Source: DATGKR01 sp035294565 (lineage in GTDB: Bacteria; Actinomycetota; Acidimicrobiia; Acidimicrobiales; Palsa-688). Taken from it: a DNA stretch of 22,197 bases. The notes under the pieces were generated by a model that ran no database searches, was not told the DNA's origin, and saw only the letters and a list, made by a program, of their open reading frames with translations. Shown in pieces: positions 1 through 7,626 of this stretch. The first letter of the stretch is position 1, and each line of letters opens with the position of its first letter. The stretch lies in NCBI GenBank assembly GCA_035294565.1, contig DATGKR010000018.1, forward strand, positions 1 to 22,197, read 5' to 3'. A program made the position numbers and the translations under genes.

Positions 1-14
1 CTTAAGCCGCGGGC

Positions 15-488
15 TCAGCAGTGGGAGACGAGGAGCAGGCAGCTGTCCCGCTCCTCCTCGGACGCCCCGGCGGCGAATCGCAGCGCCACCGGGCGGATCG
101 CGATGCCGCCGCGGGGCCTGAAGTCGCCGAGGACGCGCAAGAACCGGGGTGCGAGCACGGCCTCCAGGTCGTCGGCGACGCGGTTGACGCACTCCTCGTG
201 GAAGGCGCCGTGGTTGCGGTAGGCGCCGAGGTACAGCTTGAGGCTCTTGCTCTCCACGCACCGCTCCGCCGGCACGTAGTGGATCCGCAGGCGCCCGAAG
301 TCGGGCTGCCCGGTGACCGGGCAGAGGCTGGTGAACTCCTCGCATTCGAGGGCGACCGCCCACGGCGAGCCGGTGGCCGGGTTGGGGAACGTCTCGAGAA
401 GCGAAGCGCTCGGGTTGTCGTAGGGAACGGCGGTCGGCCGTCCCAGCTTGGTGATCCCGCCGGAGGGGCGACGCCGTCGCTCAGCCAT
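15..488 (-). CDS. queF: NADPH-dependent 7-cyano-7-deazaguanine reductase (preQ0 reductase) QueF
   Basis: Cytoplasmic enzyme that reduces the nitrile of preQ0 to the aminomethyl of preQ1, the base later inserted into tRNA on the way to queuosine. The 157-aa protein has the length of the short, Bacillus-type QueF. Visible motifs are the catalytic Cys56 in FTSLCPVTGQPDF with the proton-donating Asp63, the family signature ESKSLKLY at 79-86, and the following RNHGAFHEEC stretch. ATG start; it overlaps the end of queD by 8 bases, so translation is probably coupled. It is the last gene visible in the long minus-strand unit. No terminator can be seen in the 14 bases left before the window edge. Presence of QueF argues that the pathway runs to preQ1/queuosine rather than stopping at preQ0 or archaeosine (inference). 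Confidence 0.95.
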   Translation of the reverse strand: MAERRRRPSGGITKLGRPTAVPYDNPSASLLETFPNPATGSPWAVALECEEFTSLCPVTGQPDFGRLRIHYVPAERCVESKSLKLYLGAYRNHGAFHEECVNRVADDLEAVLAPRFLRVLGDFRPRGGIAIRPVALRFAAGASEEERDSCLLLVSHC

Positions 489-864
489 CCCGTCCCCCCC
501 GGTACTCGACGCCGGCCGTGCACGTCTCGCGCACGACCACCCTGGAGACGGCGACGCCCTCGATGCGGTCCCAGATCCACCCGGCGAGGATCTCCGCCGT
601 CGGGTTCTCCAGCCCCTCGACCTCGTTCAGGTAGCGGTGGTCGAGGCGTTCACGGACCGGCTCGCAGGCGCGCTTCAGCTCGGCGAAGTCGACGACCATG
701 CCGGTCGTGGCGTCCGGCTCGCCGCTCACGTGGACCTCGACGCGGTAGGAGTGGCCGTGAAGGCGGGCGCACTTGTGGCCCTCGGGCATGTTGGGCAGCA
801 GGTGGGCGGCCTCGAAGCCGAACTCGACGAAGACGTCCGTGCGGCGGGCGCCGGGGCTGCTCAC
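481..864 (-). CDS. queD: 6-carboxy-5,6,7,8-tetrahydropterin synthase QueD
   Basis: Converts 7,8-dihydroneopterin triphosphate to 6-carboxytetrahydropterin, the first committed step to preQ0. The 127-aa protein is a single T-fold (6-pyruvoyltetrahydropterin synthase family) domain. The zinc ligands are His21 (FEAAH) and His36/His38 (LHGHSY). The catalytic Cys32 lies between them in GHKCARLHGH, the spacing expected for QueD. The LDHRYLNE and VRETCTAGVEY motifs that complete the active site and pterin binding are present. GTG start, chosen because it forms a 4-base GTGA overlap with the queE stop. Its 3' end overlaps queF by 8 bases. No GTP cyclohydrolase (folE) gene, which would supply the substrate, is visible in the window. 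Confidence 0.95.
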   Translation of the reverse strand: MSSPGARRTDVFVEFGFEAAHLLPNMPEGHKCARLHGHSYRVEVHVSGEPDATTGMVVDFAELKRACEPVRERLDHRYLNEVEGLENPTAEILAGWIWDRIEGVAVSRVVVRETCTAGVEYRGGRDG

Positions 865-1496
865 GGGATCCCCAGGTACTTGTGGGTCTGCAGGCTCAGC
901 TTCCAGCGCGGGTGCTCCAGGCAGTAGCGGACCGCCAGCGCGGTGTTGCGCTCACGGTCGGGGCCGTCCATCGGCTGGAGCAGCAGCCGCGGGTAGCCCC
1001 GGGTCTCGAACATCTCGGGCGGGGCGTCGTCTTGAGGGTAGACGAGCTTGCACTCGTCGACCCGCTCCACGACCACGGGGGCGGCTCCTTTGGGGCTGAG
1101 GCACACCCAGTCGACCGAAGGTGGAAGAGGACGGGTCCCGTTGGTCTCGACGGCGACGGTGAAACCGGCGGCGTGAAGGGCGTCCACCGCGGCGGGGTCG
1201 AGCTGCAGCGACGGCTCGCCGCCGGTGCACACGACGAAACGCTCCCCTCCCCGGCCGGCCCAGGCTTCCTCCACCGCCGCGGCGAGGGCCTCGGCGCTCG
1301 GGTAGCGGCCTCCGCCGGGACCGTCGGTGCCGACGAAGTCGGTGTCGCAGAAACGGCAGACGGCGGACGCCCGGTGGCGCTCCTGGCCGCTCCACAGGTT
1401 GCAGCCGCTGAAGCGGCAGAACACGGCGGCGCGCCCCGCGTGGGTGCCCTCCCCCTGCAGCGTGTAGAAGATCTCCTTCACCCGGTAGGTCATCAT
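861..1496 (-). CDS. queE: 7-carboxy-7-deazaguanine synthase QueE (radical SAM)
   Basis: Radical SAM enzyme that rearranges 6-carboxytetrahydropterin to 7-carboxy-7-deazaguanine. About 211 aa from the ATG at 1496. Early in the protein the [4Fe-4S] cysteines follow a CX14CX2C pattern (GCNLW ... VCRFCDTDF), the QueE variant rather than the standard CX3CX2C. The SAM-binding CTGGEP motif follows, and TLQGEG near the N-terminus is also typical. The open frame extends upstream to 1562, but that part lies inside queC and lacks family similarity. The ATG at 1496 gives an ATGA overlap with the queC stop; a second ATG at 1493 is an alternative. It needs SAM, and the SAM synthetase metK lies upstream in the same unit. 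Confidence 0.94.
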   Translation of the reverse strand: MMTYRVKEIFYTLQGEGTHAGRAAVFCRFSGCNLWSGQERHRASAVCRFCDTDFVGTDGPGGGRYPSAEALAAAVEEAWAGRGGERFVVCTGGEPSLQLDPAAVDALHAAGFTVAVETNGTRPLPPSVDWVCLSPKGAAPVVVERVDECKLVYPQDDAPPEMFETRGYPRLLLQPMDGPDRERNTALAVRYCLEHPRWKLSLQTHKYLGIP

Positions 1497-2212
1497 CTGA
1501 GGAGCGGGTCGGCGACCCCCGCTTCGGCGAAGCCTCTCGCTCTCAGCAGGCACGAGTCGCACCCGCCGCAGGGGCGGCCCGAAGGATCGGGGTCGTAGCA
1601 GCTGTGGGTCAGGGCGTAGTCGACGCCGAGGGAAAGCCCGAGCCTGATGATCTCCGCTTTGGTGAGGCCCGACAGCGGGGCGTGGACCGCCACGGTCCGC
1701 CCCTCGGCCACGCCCGCCCTGGTCGCCAGGTTGGCCATCCGCTCGAAGGCGGCGACGAACTCCGGCCGGCAGTCGGGGTAGCCGCTGTAGTCGACGGCGT
1801 TGACGCCGATGTAGAGGTCGTCCGCGCCGACCGTCTCGGCGTAGGCCAGGGCGAGCGACAGGAGAACGGTGTTGCGGGCCGGCACGTACGTCGGGGGGAT
1901 CCCCGAGGCTTCGTTTCCCAGGGCGTTGCGGGGGACGGGGATGTCCGCCGAGGTGAGAGCCGAGCCGCCGAAGGCGGCCAGGTCGACGTCGACGACGAGG
2001 TGGCGTTGCGCCCCGAGCGCCTCTGCCACCTTCCGGGCGGCTTCGATCTCCCTGGCGTGGCGCTGCCCGTAGCGGACGGTGAGGGCGTGCGGGGCGAAAC
2101 CGTCCGATCTGGCCACGGCCAGGACGGTGGACGAGTCCAGCCCACCGCTCAAAAGGACCACAGCCGGCGCCACCCGACCCGTTCTAGCCGAAACCCCCGC
2201 GGCGGGCATCAA
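1493..2212 (-). CDS. queC: 7-cyano-7-deazaguanine synthase QueC
   Basis: ATP-dependent ligase that turns 7-carboxy-7-deazaguanine plus ammonia into preQ0. About 239 aa. The PP-loop SGGLDSST sits at residues 22-29. A C-terminal zinc site is formed by four cysteines (CYDP ... CGGCDSC) about 30 residues before the end. ALTVRYGQRH, PARN and YSGYPDCR are typical QueC segments. Two starts are possible: TTG at 2212, 8 bases after a good GGGAGG ribosome site, or ATG at 2209, 11 bases after it. It follows priA after a 25-base gap (from the TTG) and starts a queC-queE-queD-queF cassette with overlapping ends. Confidence 0.94.
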   Translation of the reverse strand: MMPAAGVSARTGRVAPAVVLLSGGLDSSTVLAVARSDGFAPHALTVRYGQRHAREIEAARKVAEALGAQRHLVVDVDLAAFGGSALTSADIPVPRNALGNEASGIPPTYVPARNTVLLSLALAYAETVGADDLYIGVNAVDYSGYPDCRPEFVAAFERMANLATRAGVAEGRTVAVHAPLSGLTKAEIIRLGLSLGVDYALTHSCYDPDPSGRPCGGCDSCLLRARGFAEAGVADPLLR

Positions 2213-2220
2213 CGGACCCG

Positions 2221-2226
2221 CCTCCC
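2221..2226 (-). promoter_or_regulatory. Ribosome binding site of queC
   Basis: GGGAGG on the minus strand in the short priA-queC gap, 8 bases before TTG 2212 and 11 before ATG 2209. The better spacing favours the TTG, but both remain possible. It is one of the few clear Shine-Dalgarno sites in the que part, suggesting that the cassette is entered independently here and coupled afterwards. Confidence 0.6.
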
Positions 2227-2237
2227 AGCACGGAGCT

Positions 2238-3947
2238 TCACAGCCGCGCCGGGTCCACGGCGATCCTCACCCCCGCCGCCGGGCGCCCCGCCGTGGCCAG
2301 GGCGTCGCAGAGGGCTTCGTGGTCGGCGGCTTTCACCAGCCACCGCCCTCCGGCACCGACCGGCGACCCGATCACCTCCACAGCGGGGAGCTCGCCGAGC
2401 GCGCCCGCCAGGTGGGCGGCCCCGTCCCCGTGCAAGACGGCCACCGCGGCGAACGGCGGCAGGCGCATCGCCCTCCTCAACGGCAGCTCGGCGTCCACCA
2501 CCAGCCCCGGCTCGGCGAGCAGGGCGGCCCTCACGACCGGGTGGTCGGGGAGGCGGGTCTGCACGAGGACCCTCCCCCGCCGGCCCCTGACCAGGCGCGA
2601 GGCCTGGGCGAGCATGGAGAGCGCCTCCGAGGACGCCCGCACCCGGGGGGCGAGCAGCTCCTGGTCGAAGTCCACGAAGGCGACGGCGTCGAGCCCCCAC
2701 GACGGGGATAGCCGCTCGAGCAGCGCCGAGGTCCCCACCAAGACGCCCGCCTCGGGCAGTCCGGCGGTGCCCGCGACGACCTCCCCGACCGGCCGTCCGG
2801 CGAGACGCTCCAGGTCCTCCCGGGCTCGGGCCGTGCCCAACCGTAGGGCCTTGAGCGCGGTGGAGCCGCAGGCCGCGCACAGGGCCGGCCGGGTCTCGCC
2901 GCAGCGTCCGCACGACAGCAGCCCCGGCTCGGGGGAAGCGACCGCCCCCCCGCACGCTGCGCAACGGACGAGCGTCGCGCACGCCGAGCAGGCGAGCAGG
3001 CGGACCCGTCCCTTGCGGTTCAACACGCAGGCCACCTTCGACGCCGAACGCACCAGGGCGACCAGCCGCTCGGAGTACAGGCCCAGGCGGGGGTCGTCGC
3101 CGCGTCTGTCCACCACTTCCAGAGCCGCCCAGCCGGCGCGTTCCCGGTTGCGGTCGGGCAGCCGCACAGGGAAGCGGGCCGCCAGCTCCGGCGTCGGGCA
3201 GGGGGTGATGAGCACGCAGCGGGCCCCGGCGCGCCTCGCCCGCTCGGCGACAACGGTGACCGCGTCCCAGGTGGGCGCCCCCTGCTGGGCGAGGCCCTCG
3301 TCGTGGGCGTCGACGACGACCGCCGCGGCCAGTCCCGGGCAGGGACCCCACGCCGCCGACCGGGCACCGACGACGACGGCGGCCCCGGCCCTCGCCAGGG
3401 CCCACTCCCCCGGCAGGAGAGCCACCCCCGCCCCGGCTCTGCGGAGCCGCTCCGCGAGCACCGCCGCCCTCGCCAGGGTCGGCACCACGACCAGCGTCGG
3501 GCCTGCCTGCGCCGCGGCGGCCACCGCCGGGGTCGGGTCGACGGCCGGCGGCCACCGCAGCACCGACGGGCCAGGCGCGACCCCCGGCGTGCCTGGGCGG
3601 GGAGCCGCCGGCGGACGCAGCGCCGGTTCCGGCAGGGCGGTCACCGCCTTGCGGGGCGAGGCGGCGCCGAGGAAAGACTCCCTCCTTCCCGCCCAGCGCC
3701 ACGCCGCCCACGCCGACAGCTCGACCAGGTCGGCGGTCGGCCCGAAACCCCTGCGCTTGGCGACCGGCCGCAGCTCTCGGCCGCCGGTGCCGTCGGCGCG
3801 CCGGGCGAGGCGGAGGACCCATCCACCGACCCGTCGGCCCCCGAGGGGGACGCGGACCATCGCGCCGACCTCCAGCGGCATCGACGCCGGCACCAGGTAG
3901 TCGAACTCCTTGTCGATGCCCGCCACGTCGGTGACCACCGTGGCCAC
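2238..3947 (-). CDS. priA: Primosomal protein N' (PriA), actinobacterial type lacking helicase motifs
   Basis: Replication-restart protein that recognises stalled forks. 569 aa, shorter than the roughly 730 aa of E. coli PriA. An N-terminal DNA-binding region (FDYLVP, GAMVRVPLGGRRVGGWV) is recognisable. The zinc-binding part (about residues 325-372) keeps four CxxC pairs, in CSAC, CAAC, CGRC and CAAC. The ATPase region is degenerate: there is no GxGKT/S Walker A before the VVVPT strand, the DEEH box reads DAHD, and the SATP motif reads TPCP. This loss is known for actinobacterial PriA, so the product is probably a structural primosome factor and not a motor (inference). GTG start, 17 bases after metK, with no good Shine-Dalgarno, so the exact start is uncertain. 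Confidence 0.9.
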   Translation of the reverse strand: MATVVTDVAGIDKEFDYLVPASMPLEVGAMVRVPLGGRRVGGWVLRLARRADGTGGRELRPVAKRRGFGPTADLVELSAWAAWRWAGRRESFLGAASPRKAVTALPEPALRPPAAPRPGTPGVAPGPSVLRWPPAVDPTPAVAAAAQAGPTLVVVPTLARAAVLAERLRRAGAGVALLPGEWALARAGAAVVVGARSAAWGPCPGLAAAVVVDAHDEGLAQQGAPTWDAVTVVAERARRAGARCVLITPCPTPELAARFPVRLPDRNRERAGWAALEVVDRRGDDPRLGLYSERLVALVRSASKVACVLNRKGRVRLLACSACATLVRCAACGGAVASPEPGLLSCGRCGETRPALCAACGSTALKALRLGTARAREDLERLAGRPVGEVVAGTAGLPEAGVLVGTSALLERLSPSWGLDAVAFVDFDQELLAPRVRASSEALSMLAQASRLVRGRRGRVLVQTRLPDHPVVRAALLAEPGLVVDAELPLRRAMRLPPFAAVAVLHGDGAAHLAGALGELPAVEVIGSPVGAGGRWLVKAADHEALCDALATAGRPAAGVRIAVDPARL

Positions 3948-3964
3948 GAGCGGAGGCGGGGGCG

Positions 3965-5161
3965 CTAGAGGCCCAGCGCCGACTTCAGCTCGTCGAGCCT
4001 GCTCACCTGCTCCCAGGAGAACTCCTTCTCGGCGCGCCCGAAATGGCCGTAGGCCGCCGTGCGCCTGTAGATCGGCCGCCTCAGGTCCAGGTCCCGGATG
4101 ATCGCCGCCGGCCGCAGGTCGAACACCTCGTCGACGGCGGCGGAGATCCTCGCCGGGTCCACCTGCTCGGTGCCGAACGTCTCCACCAGCAGCGACACCG
4201 GCCGGGCGACGCCGATGGCGTACGCCACCTGGATCTCGCAGCGGGAGGCGGCGCCGGACGCGACGACGTGCTTGGCCACCCAGCGCGCCGCGTACGCCGC
4301 GGAGCGGTCCACCTTGGAGGGGTCCTTGCCGGAGAAGGCGCCCCCGCCGTGGCGCGCCGAGCCGCCGTAGGTGTCGACGATGATCTTGCGCCCGGTCAGC
4401 CCTGCGTCGGCGTGGGGGCCGCCCAGCTCGAACTTGCCGGTCGGGTTTGCCAGCACCCGGAACCGATCGTCGGCGAACTGCGGCGGCACCAGGGGGTTGA
4501 TGACGTGGTCGCGAAGGTCGGGCAGCAGCAGGGTCTCGAGGTCGATCCCGGGGTTGTGCTGGGTGGAGATGAGGACGGTGTCCAGGCGGACCGGCCGGCC
4601 GTCCTCGTACTCGAAGGTGACCTGAGTCTTGCCGTCGGGGCGTAGGTAGGGGAGCACCCCGGCTTTGCGGACCTGGGCCAGCCTCTGGGCGAGGCGGTGC
4701 GCCAGCCAGATCGGCATCGGCATCAGGTCGTCGGTCTCGTCACAGGCGTAGCCGAACATCATCCCCTGGTCGCCGGCACCCTGGGCGTTGAGAATGTCCT
4801 CGCCGCTCGTCCCCGAGCGGATCTCCATGGCCCGGTCGACGCCCTGGGCGATGTCGGAGGACTGCTGGCCGAGCGAGACGGTCACCCCGCAGGTGCGCCC
4901 GTCGAAACCGACGTCCGAGCTGGTGTAGCCGATGCCCGAGACCACCTCGCGCACCAGGGTCGGGATGTCCACGTAGCCCTTGGTGGTGATCTCGCCGGCG
5001 ACGACGACTAGCCCGGTGGTGAGCAGCGTCTCGCAGGCGACCCGCGACTCGGCGTCCTGGGCGATCAGGGCGTCGAGGACGGCGTCTGAGATCTGGTCGG
5101 CCATCTTGTCGGGATGGCCTTCTGTCACCGACTCTGAGGTGAACGTCCACCTGCGGGTCAT
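3965..5161 (-). CDS. metK: S-adenosylmethionine synthetase MetK
   Basis: Makes S-adenosylmethionine from methionine and ATP in the cytoplasm. 398 aa, the usual length. The family motifs appear in order: FTSESVTEGHPDKMADQISD at the N-terminus (ATP and metal site), the GAGDQGMMFGYA hexapeptide region, GGPHADAGLTGRKIIVDTYG, and the glycine-rich HGGGAFSGKDPSKVDRS. An open frame runs upstream to 6328, but that part is a shadow of coaBC. The true start is the ATG at 5161, which overlaps the coaBC stop as ATGA and has a strong AGGAGG 10 bases upstream. The product feeds QueE and the later QueA reaction of queuosine synthesis besides general methylation. Confidence 0.97.
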   Translation of the reverse strand: MTRRWTFTSESVTEGHPDKMADQISDAVLDALIAQDAESRVACETLLTTGLVVVAGEITTKGYVDIPTLVREVVSGIGYTSSDVGFDGRTCGVTVSLGQQSSDIAQGVDRAMEIRSGTSGEDILNAQGAGDQGMMFGYACDETDDLMPMPIWLAHRLAQRLAQVRKAGVLPYLRPDGKTQVTFEYEDGRPVRLDTVLISTQHNPGIDLETLLLPDLRDHVINPLVPPQFADDRFRVLANPTGKFELGGPHADAGLTGRKIIVDTYGGSARHGGGAFSGKDPSKVDRSAAYAARWVAKHVVASGAASRCEIQVAYAIGVARPVSLLVETFGTEQVDPARISAAVDEVFDLRPAAIIRDLDLRRPIYRRTAAYGHFGRAEKEFSWEQVSRLDELKSALGL

Positions 5162-6396
5162 CGCTGGTCTTCCTCCTGGGGTGCTCGTCCGGACAAAAGA
5201 CGGCCGATGGCGTCCACCACCGCTTCGGCCACGGAATCCTTGGTGGTGAGCGGCACCTCCCGCTCGGTGCCGTCCCGCCCGACAATGACGACGGCGTTGG
5301 TGTCGCCCGAGAAGCCGGAACCCTCGGCGGCGACGTCGTTGGCGACGACGAGATCCGCCCCTTTCTGCTCCAGCTTGGCGCGCGCGTAGGAACCGAGGTC
5401 GGGCCCCCCGGGGCGGACCGTCTCGGCGGCGAAGCCGACCAGCACCTGCCCGGGTCTTCGGCGCGCACCGAGGCCGGCGAGGATGTCCGGTGTCGGCTCG
5501 AGCACCACCTCGGGAGGACCGTCGCTCTTTTTCAGTTTGTGCGCCGCAGGCGCCTTGGGGGCGAAGTCGGCGACCGCCGCGGCCATCACCACCACGTCGG
5601 CGTCCTCGGCCGCGCTGAGCACCGCCTGCTCCATCTCCCGGGCCGTCTCGACGGCCACGACCGTCGCCCCCGCCGGGGCTTGGAGCGTGCCCGACACGGT
5701 GCTCACCAGGACCACCGACGCCCCCCTCCTCGCCAGGGCGCCGGCCACGGCGTAGCCCTGCTTGCCCGACGAGCGGTTCCCGACGAAACGCACCGCGTCG
5801 ATCGGCTCCCTCGTGCCGCCGGCGGTCACCACCGCCCTCACCCCCCCGAGCGGTCCGCCGGTCCCGAGGAGCGCCTCGGCGGCGGCCACGATGTCCGCCG
5901 GTTCGGCCAGCCGGCCCGGACCGACGTCGCCCCCGGCGAGGCGACCGGAGCCCGGCTCGACGAGGTGCACGCCCCGCCGGCGCAGCGTGGCGACGTTCTC
6001 CCGGACCGCCGGATGCTCCCACATCTCGGTGTGCATGGCCGGGCAGAGCAGCACCGGGGCGCGGGTGGCGAGGAGCGTCGCGGTGAGCAGGTCCGAGGAG
6101 ATGCCCGCCGCGTACGCCCCGATCACCCGGGCGGTGGCCGGCGCGACAACCACCAGGTCGGCGGACCTGCCCAGCTTCGTGTGGGGGATCGGCTCGGGAC
6201 CGTCCCACAGGGACCGGCGGACCGGTTCGCTGGCCAGGGCGGACAGCGTCGCTTCGCCGACGAACCTGGCAGCTCCGGCGGTCATCACCGGCGAGACGAA
6301 CGCGCCGGCGTCTACAAGGCGGCGGCAAACCTCCACCGCCTTGTAGGCGGCGATGCCGCCGCTCACTCCCAGCACGATCCGGCGCCCGGAGAGCAC
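5158..6396 (-). CDS. coaBC: Bifunctional phosphopantothenoylcysteine decarboxylase / phosphopantothenate-cysteine ligase CoaBC (Dfp)
   Basis: Catalyses two steps of coenzyme A synthesis. From GTG 6396 the product is about 412 aa and begins VLSGRRIVLGVSGGIAAYK, matching the family start. The open frame to 6468 would run into rpoZ. The N-terminal flavoprotein (CoaC) domain has the catalytic His in IPHTKLG, the APATA strand and PAMHTEMW. The His in place of Asn in that last motif, and a flap reading GRLAGGDVGPGR without the Cys of the E. coli enzyme, both appear to be normal for actinobacteria (from memory of the family). The CoaB domain begins at AVVTAGGTREPIDAVR with GNRSSGKQGYA, followed by the conserved KLKKSD lysine and VGFAAET. 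It starts 28 bases after rpoZ and overlaps metK by 4 bases. Confidence 0.94.
   Translation of the reverse strand: MLSGRRIVLGVSGGIAAYKAVEVCRRLVDAGAFVSPVMTAGAARFVGEATLSALASEPVRRSLWDGPEPIPHTKLGRSADLVVVAPATARVIGAYAAGISSDLLTATLLATRAPVLLCPAMHTEMWEHPAVRENVATLRRRGVHLVEPGSGRLAGGDVGPGRLAEPADIVAAAEALLGTGGPLGGVRAVVTAGGTREPIDAVRFVGNRSSGKQGYAVAGALARRGASVVLVSTVSGTLQAPAGATVVAVETAREMEQAVLSAAEDADVVVMAAAVADFAPKAPAAHKLKKSDGPPEVVLEPTPDILAGLGARRRPGQVLVGFAAETVRPGGPDLGSYARAKLEQKGADLVVANDVAAEGSGFSGDTNAVVIVGRDGTEREVPLTTKDSVAEAVVDAIGRLLSGRAPQEEDQR
5172..5177 (-). promoter_or_regulatory. Ribosome binding site of metK
   Basis: AGGAGG on the minus strand, inside the 3' end of coaBC and 10 bases before the metK ATG. It decides the metK start against the much longer open frame and suggests that metK is translated strongly even though it overlaps coaBC. 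Confidence 0.7.
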
Positions 6397-6424
6397 CCCC
6401 GCGGTCCCGGCTATGACCGGTCCC

Positions 6425-6730
6425 CTACTCCGCTTCTGCTTCGGCGCCGTCGGCCGTCGGGTCCTCACCCAAAGCGGGGTCGGGACGGCTGTAGGTGATC
6501 TTCCCGGCGGCGATCTCCTCGAGGGCGATCGACAGCGGCTTGCGCGACACCGAGGTCACCTGCGGCGGCACGATCGAGCCGAGACCTTCGCTCAGCTGGT
6601 TGAAGTACGAGTTGATCTGACGGCCTCGCATGGCGGCCAGGCTGACCAGCGTGAACTTGGAGTCGACCCGGTCGAGGAGGTCCTCCACCGGAGGGTCGGT
6701 CATGGTCGGGTGGCGTTCAGAGATCGACAA
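6425..6730 (-). CDS. rpoZ: RNA polymerase omega subunit RpoZ
   Basis: Small subunit that helps RNA polymerase assemble and binds the beta' C-terminus. 101 aa. The conserved omega core is DSKFTLVSLAAMRGRQINSY (canonical AAKRARQI, with Met for Lys), followed by KPLSIALEEIAAGKI and an acidic tail (DPTADGAEAEAE). TTG 6730 is chosen because AGGAG lies 8 bases before it; the in-frame ATG at 6703 has no ribosome site but would also leave the core intact. The position between gmk and coaBC is the standard actinobacterial order. Confidence 0.93.
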   Translation of the reverse strand: MSISERHPTMTDPPVEDLLDRVDSKFTLVSLAAMRGRQINSYFNQLSEGLGSIVPPQVTSVSRKPLSIALEEIAAGKITYSRPDPALGEDPTADGAEAEAE

Positions 6731-6738
6731 AATGGGGG

Positions 6739-6743
6739 CTCCT
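6739..6743 (-). promoter_or_regulatory. Ribosome binding site of rpoZ
   Basis: AGGAG on the minus strand in the 28-base gmk-rpoZ gap, 8 bases before TTG 6730. It supports TTG over the downstream ATG as the rpoZ start. Confidence 0.6.
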
Positions 6744-6758
6744 GCGGCTGGGCGCGGG

Positions 6759-7304
6759 TTAACGACCTTCGCGCCGGGCGGCGATTATACCAGCGAGCTC
6801 ACCGGCGGCCCGGTCCAGGTCGTCGTTCACCACCACGTGGTCGGCTATGCGAGGCCCGATCTCCATCTCGGCGCGCCCCACCTCCAAGCGCCGGGCGATG
6901 CTCGCCTCGTCGTCGCCGCGCCGGCGCAGACGTTCCTCCTGCGCGCCGGGCGAGGGGGGCGCGACGAACACGACCACCGCCTGGGGGAACTTCTCCTTCA
7001 CCTGACGGGCCCCGTCGAGATCGATCTCGAGGACCACGTCCCCGGTCTCGTCGGGGTCGAAGGCGGGCGTCCCCATCATCGCCCCGGTGCCGGGGAACCT
7101 CGTCCACTCGAGGAAGCCACCGGCGTCGACGCGCTCCTGGAAGGTCGCCTCGTCGACGAAGACGTAGGCGTCGGCAGGCTCGTTCGGCCGGCGCGCCCGG
7201 GTCGTCCACGACCTCGAGACCCGCAAGCCCGGCTCGAGCTCCAAGAGCCTCTCGACGAGGGTGCCCTTGCCGACCCCGCCCGGTCCGGAGATGACGAAGA
7301 TCAA
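6759..7304 (-). CDS. gmk: Guanylate kinase Gmk with a divergent GMP-binding loop
   Basis: Phosphorylates GMP to GDP in the cytoplasm. 181 aa, slightly short because the protein starts directly at its first strand. The P-loop SGPGGVGKGTL is at residues 6-16. The GMP-site arginines appear in SRSWTTRARRPNE (30-42), and GDVVLEIDLDGARQV is typical. The segment usually reading FLEW..VHGN.YGTP is here FLEWTRFPGTGAMMGTP (64-80): two residues longer by hand alignment, without the His-Gly-Asn, and with Met in place of Tyr before GTP. The only usable start is TTG 7304, 4 bases after the mihF stop and without a Shine-Dalgarno, so translation probably depends on mihF (inference). Confidence 0.9.
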   Translation of the reverse strand: MIFVISGPGGVGKGTLVERLLELEPGLRVSRSWTTRARRPNEPADAYVFVDEATFQERVDAGGFLEWTRFPGTGAMMGTPAFDPDETGDVVLEIDLDGARQVKEKFPQAVVVFVAPPSPGAQEERLRRRGDDEASIARRLEVGRAEMEIGPRIADHVVVNDDLDRAAGELAGIIAARREGR

Positions 7305-7308
7305 GCGT

Positions 7309-7626
7309 TCAGGCTTCGAGCCTGTCGAACAGCTTCCTGCGCTGCTGCTCGCCGAGCCCGTGGAGTCGGCGCGTTTCGCTTATGCCGATCTCGTCCATGA
7401 GCCGCCGGGCCTTCACCTTGCCCAGACCCGGCAGCGATTCGAGCACCGACAGGACCTTCATCTTGCCGACGGTCTCGTCCTTGTCGGCATGGCCGAGGAG
7501 CTCCTTCAGGGTCATCGAGCCCATCTTGAGCTTCTCCTTCAGCTCGGCCCGCGCCCTGCGGACCTCCGCCGCCTTCTCCAGGGCGGCCTGTCGTTGATCT
7601 GCGGACAGGGACGGCGGCAGTGGCAT
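7309..7626 (-). CDS. mihF: Actinobacterial integration host factor (mIHF/sIHF)
   Basis: Nucleoid-associated DNA-binding protein found in Actinomycetota, unrelated in fold to the HU-like IHF of E. coli. From ATG 7626 it is 105 aa, as in Mycobacterium tuberculosis. The long N-terminal helix AALEKAAEVRRARAELKEKL is followed by the helix-two-turn-helix region with VLESLPGLGKVKARRLMDEI, then the conserved RRLHGLGEQQRRKLFDRL. The family start MxLPxLxxxQR fits MPLPPSLSADQR, so ATG 7626 is preferred over ATG 7638, four codons upstream. Neither start has a Shine-Dalgarno. It lies between pyrF and gmk, the classical position. Confidence 0.95.
   Translation of the reverse strand: MPLPPSLSADQRQAALEKAAEVRRARAELKEKLKMGSMTLKELLGHADKDETVGKMKVLSVLESLPGLGKVKARRLMDEIGISETRRLHGLGEQQRRKLFDRLEA
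7310..7324 (-). repeat. Small hairpin over the mihF stop codon, before gmk
   Basis: Perfect 6-bp inverted repeat CAGGCT / AGCCTG with a 3-base loop. It contains the last mihF codons and ends on the first two bases of the UGA stop, only 5 bases before the TTG of gmk. No U-run follows, so it is not an intrinsic terminator. It could affect termination-reinitiation or RNA processing, or be chance in GC-rich DNA. Confidence 0.4.

Noticed and set aside
3965..6328. Long minus-strand open frame suggesting a fused protein ending in MetK
   Set aside because: Only the last 398 residues are MetK. The upstream part is a low-complexity Arg/Gly-rich shadow of coaBC in another frame, and metK has its own ATG with a strong ribosome site.
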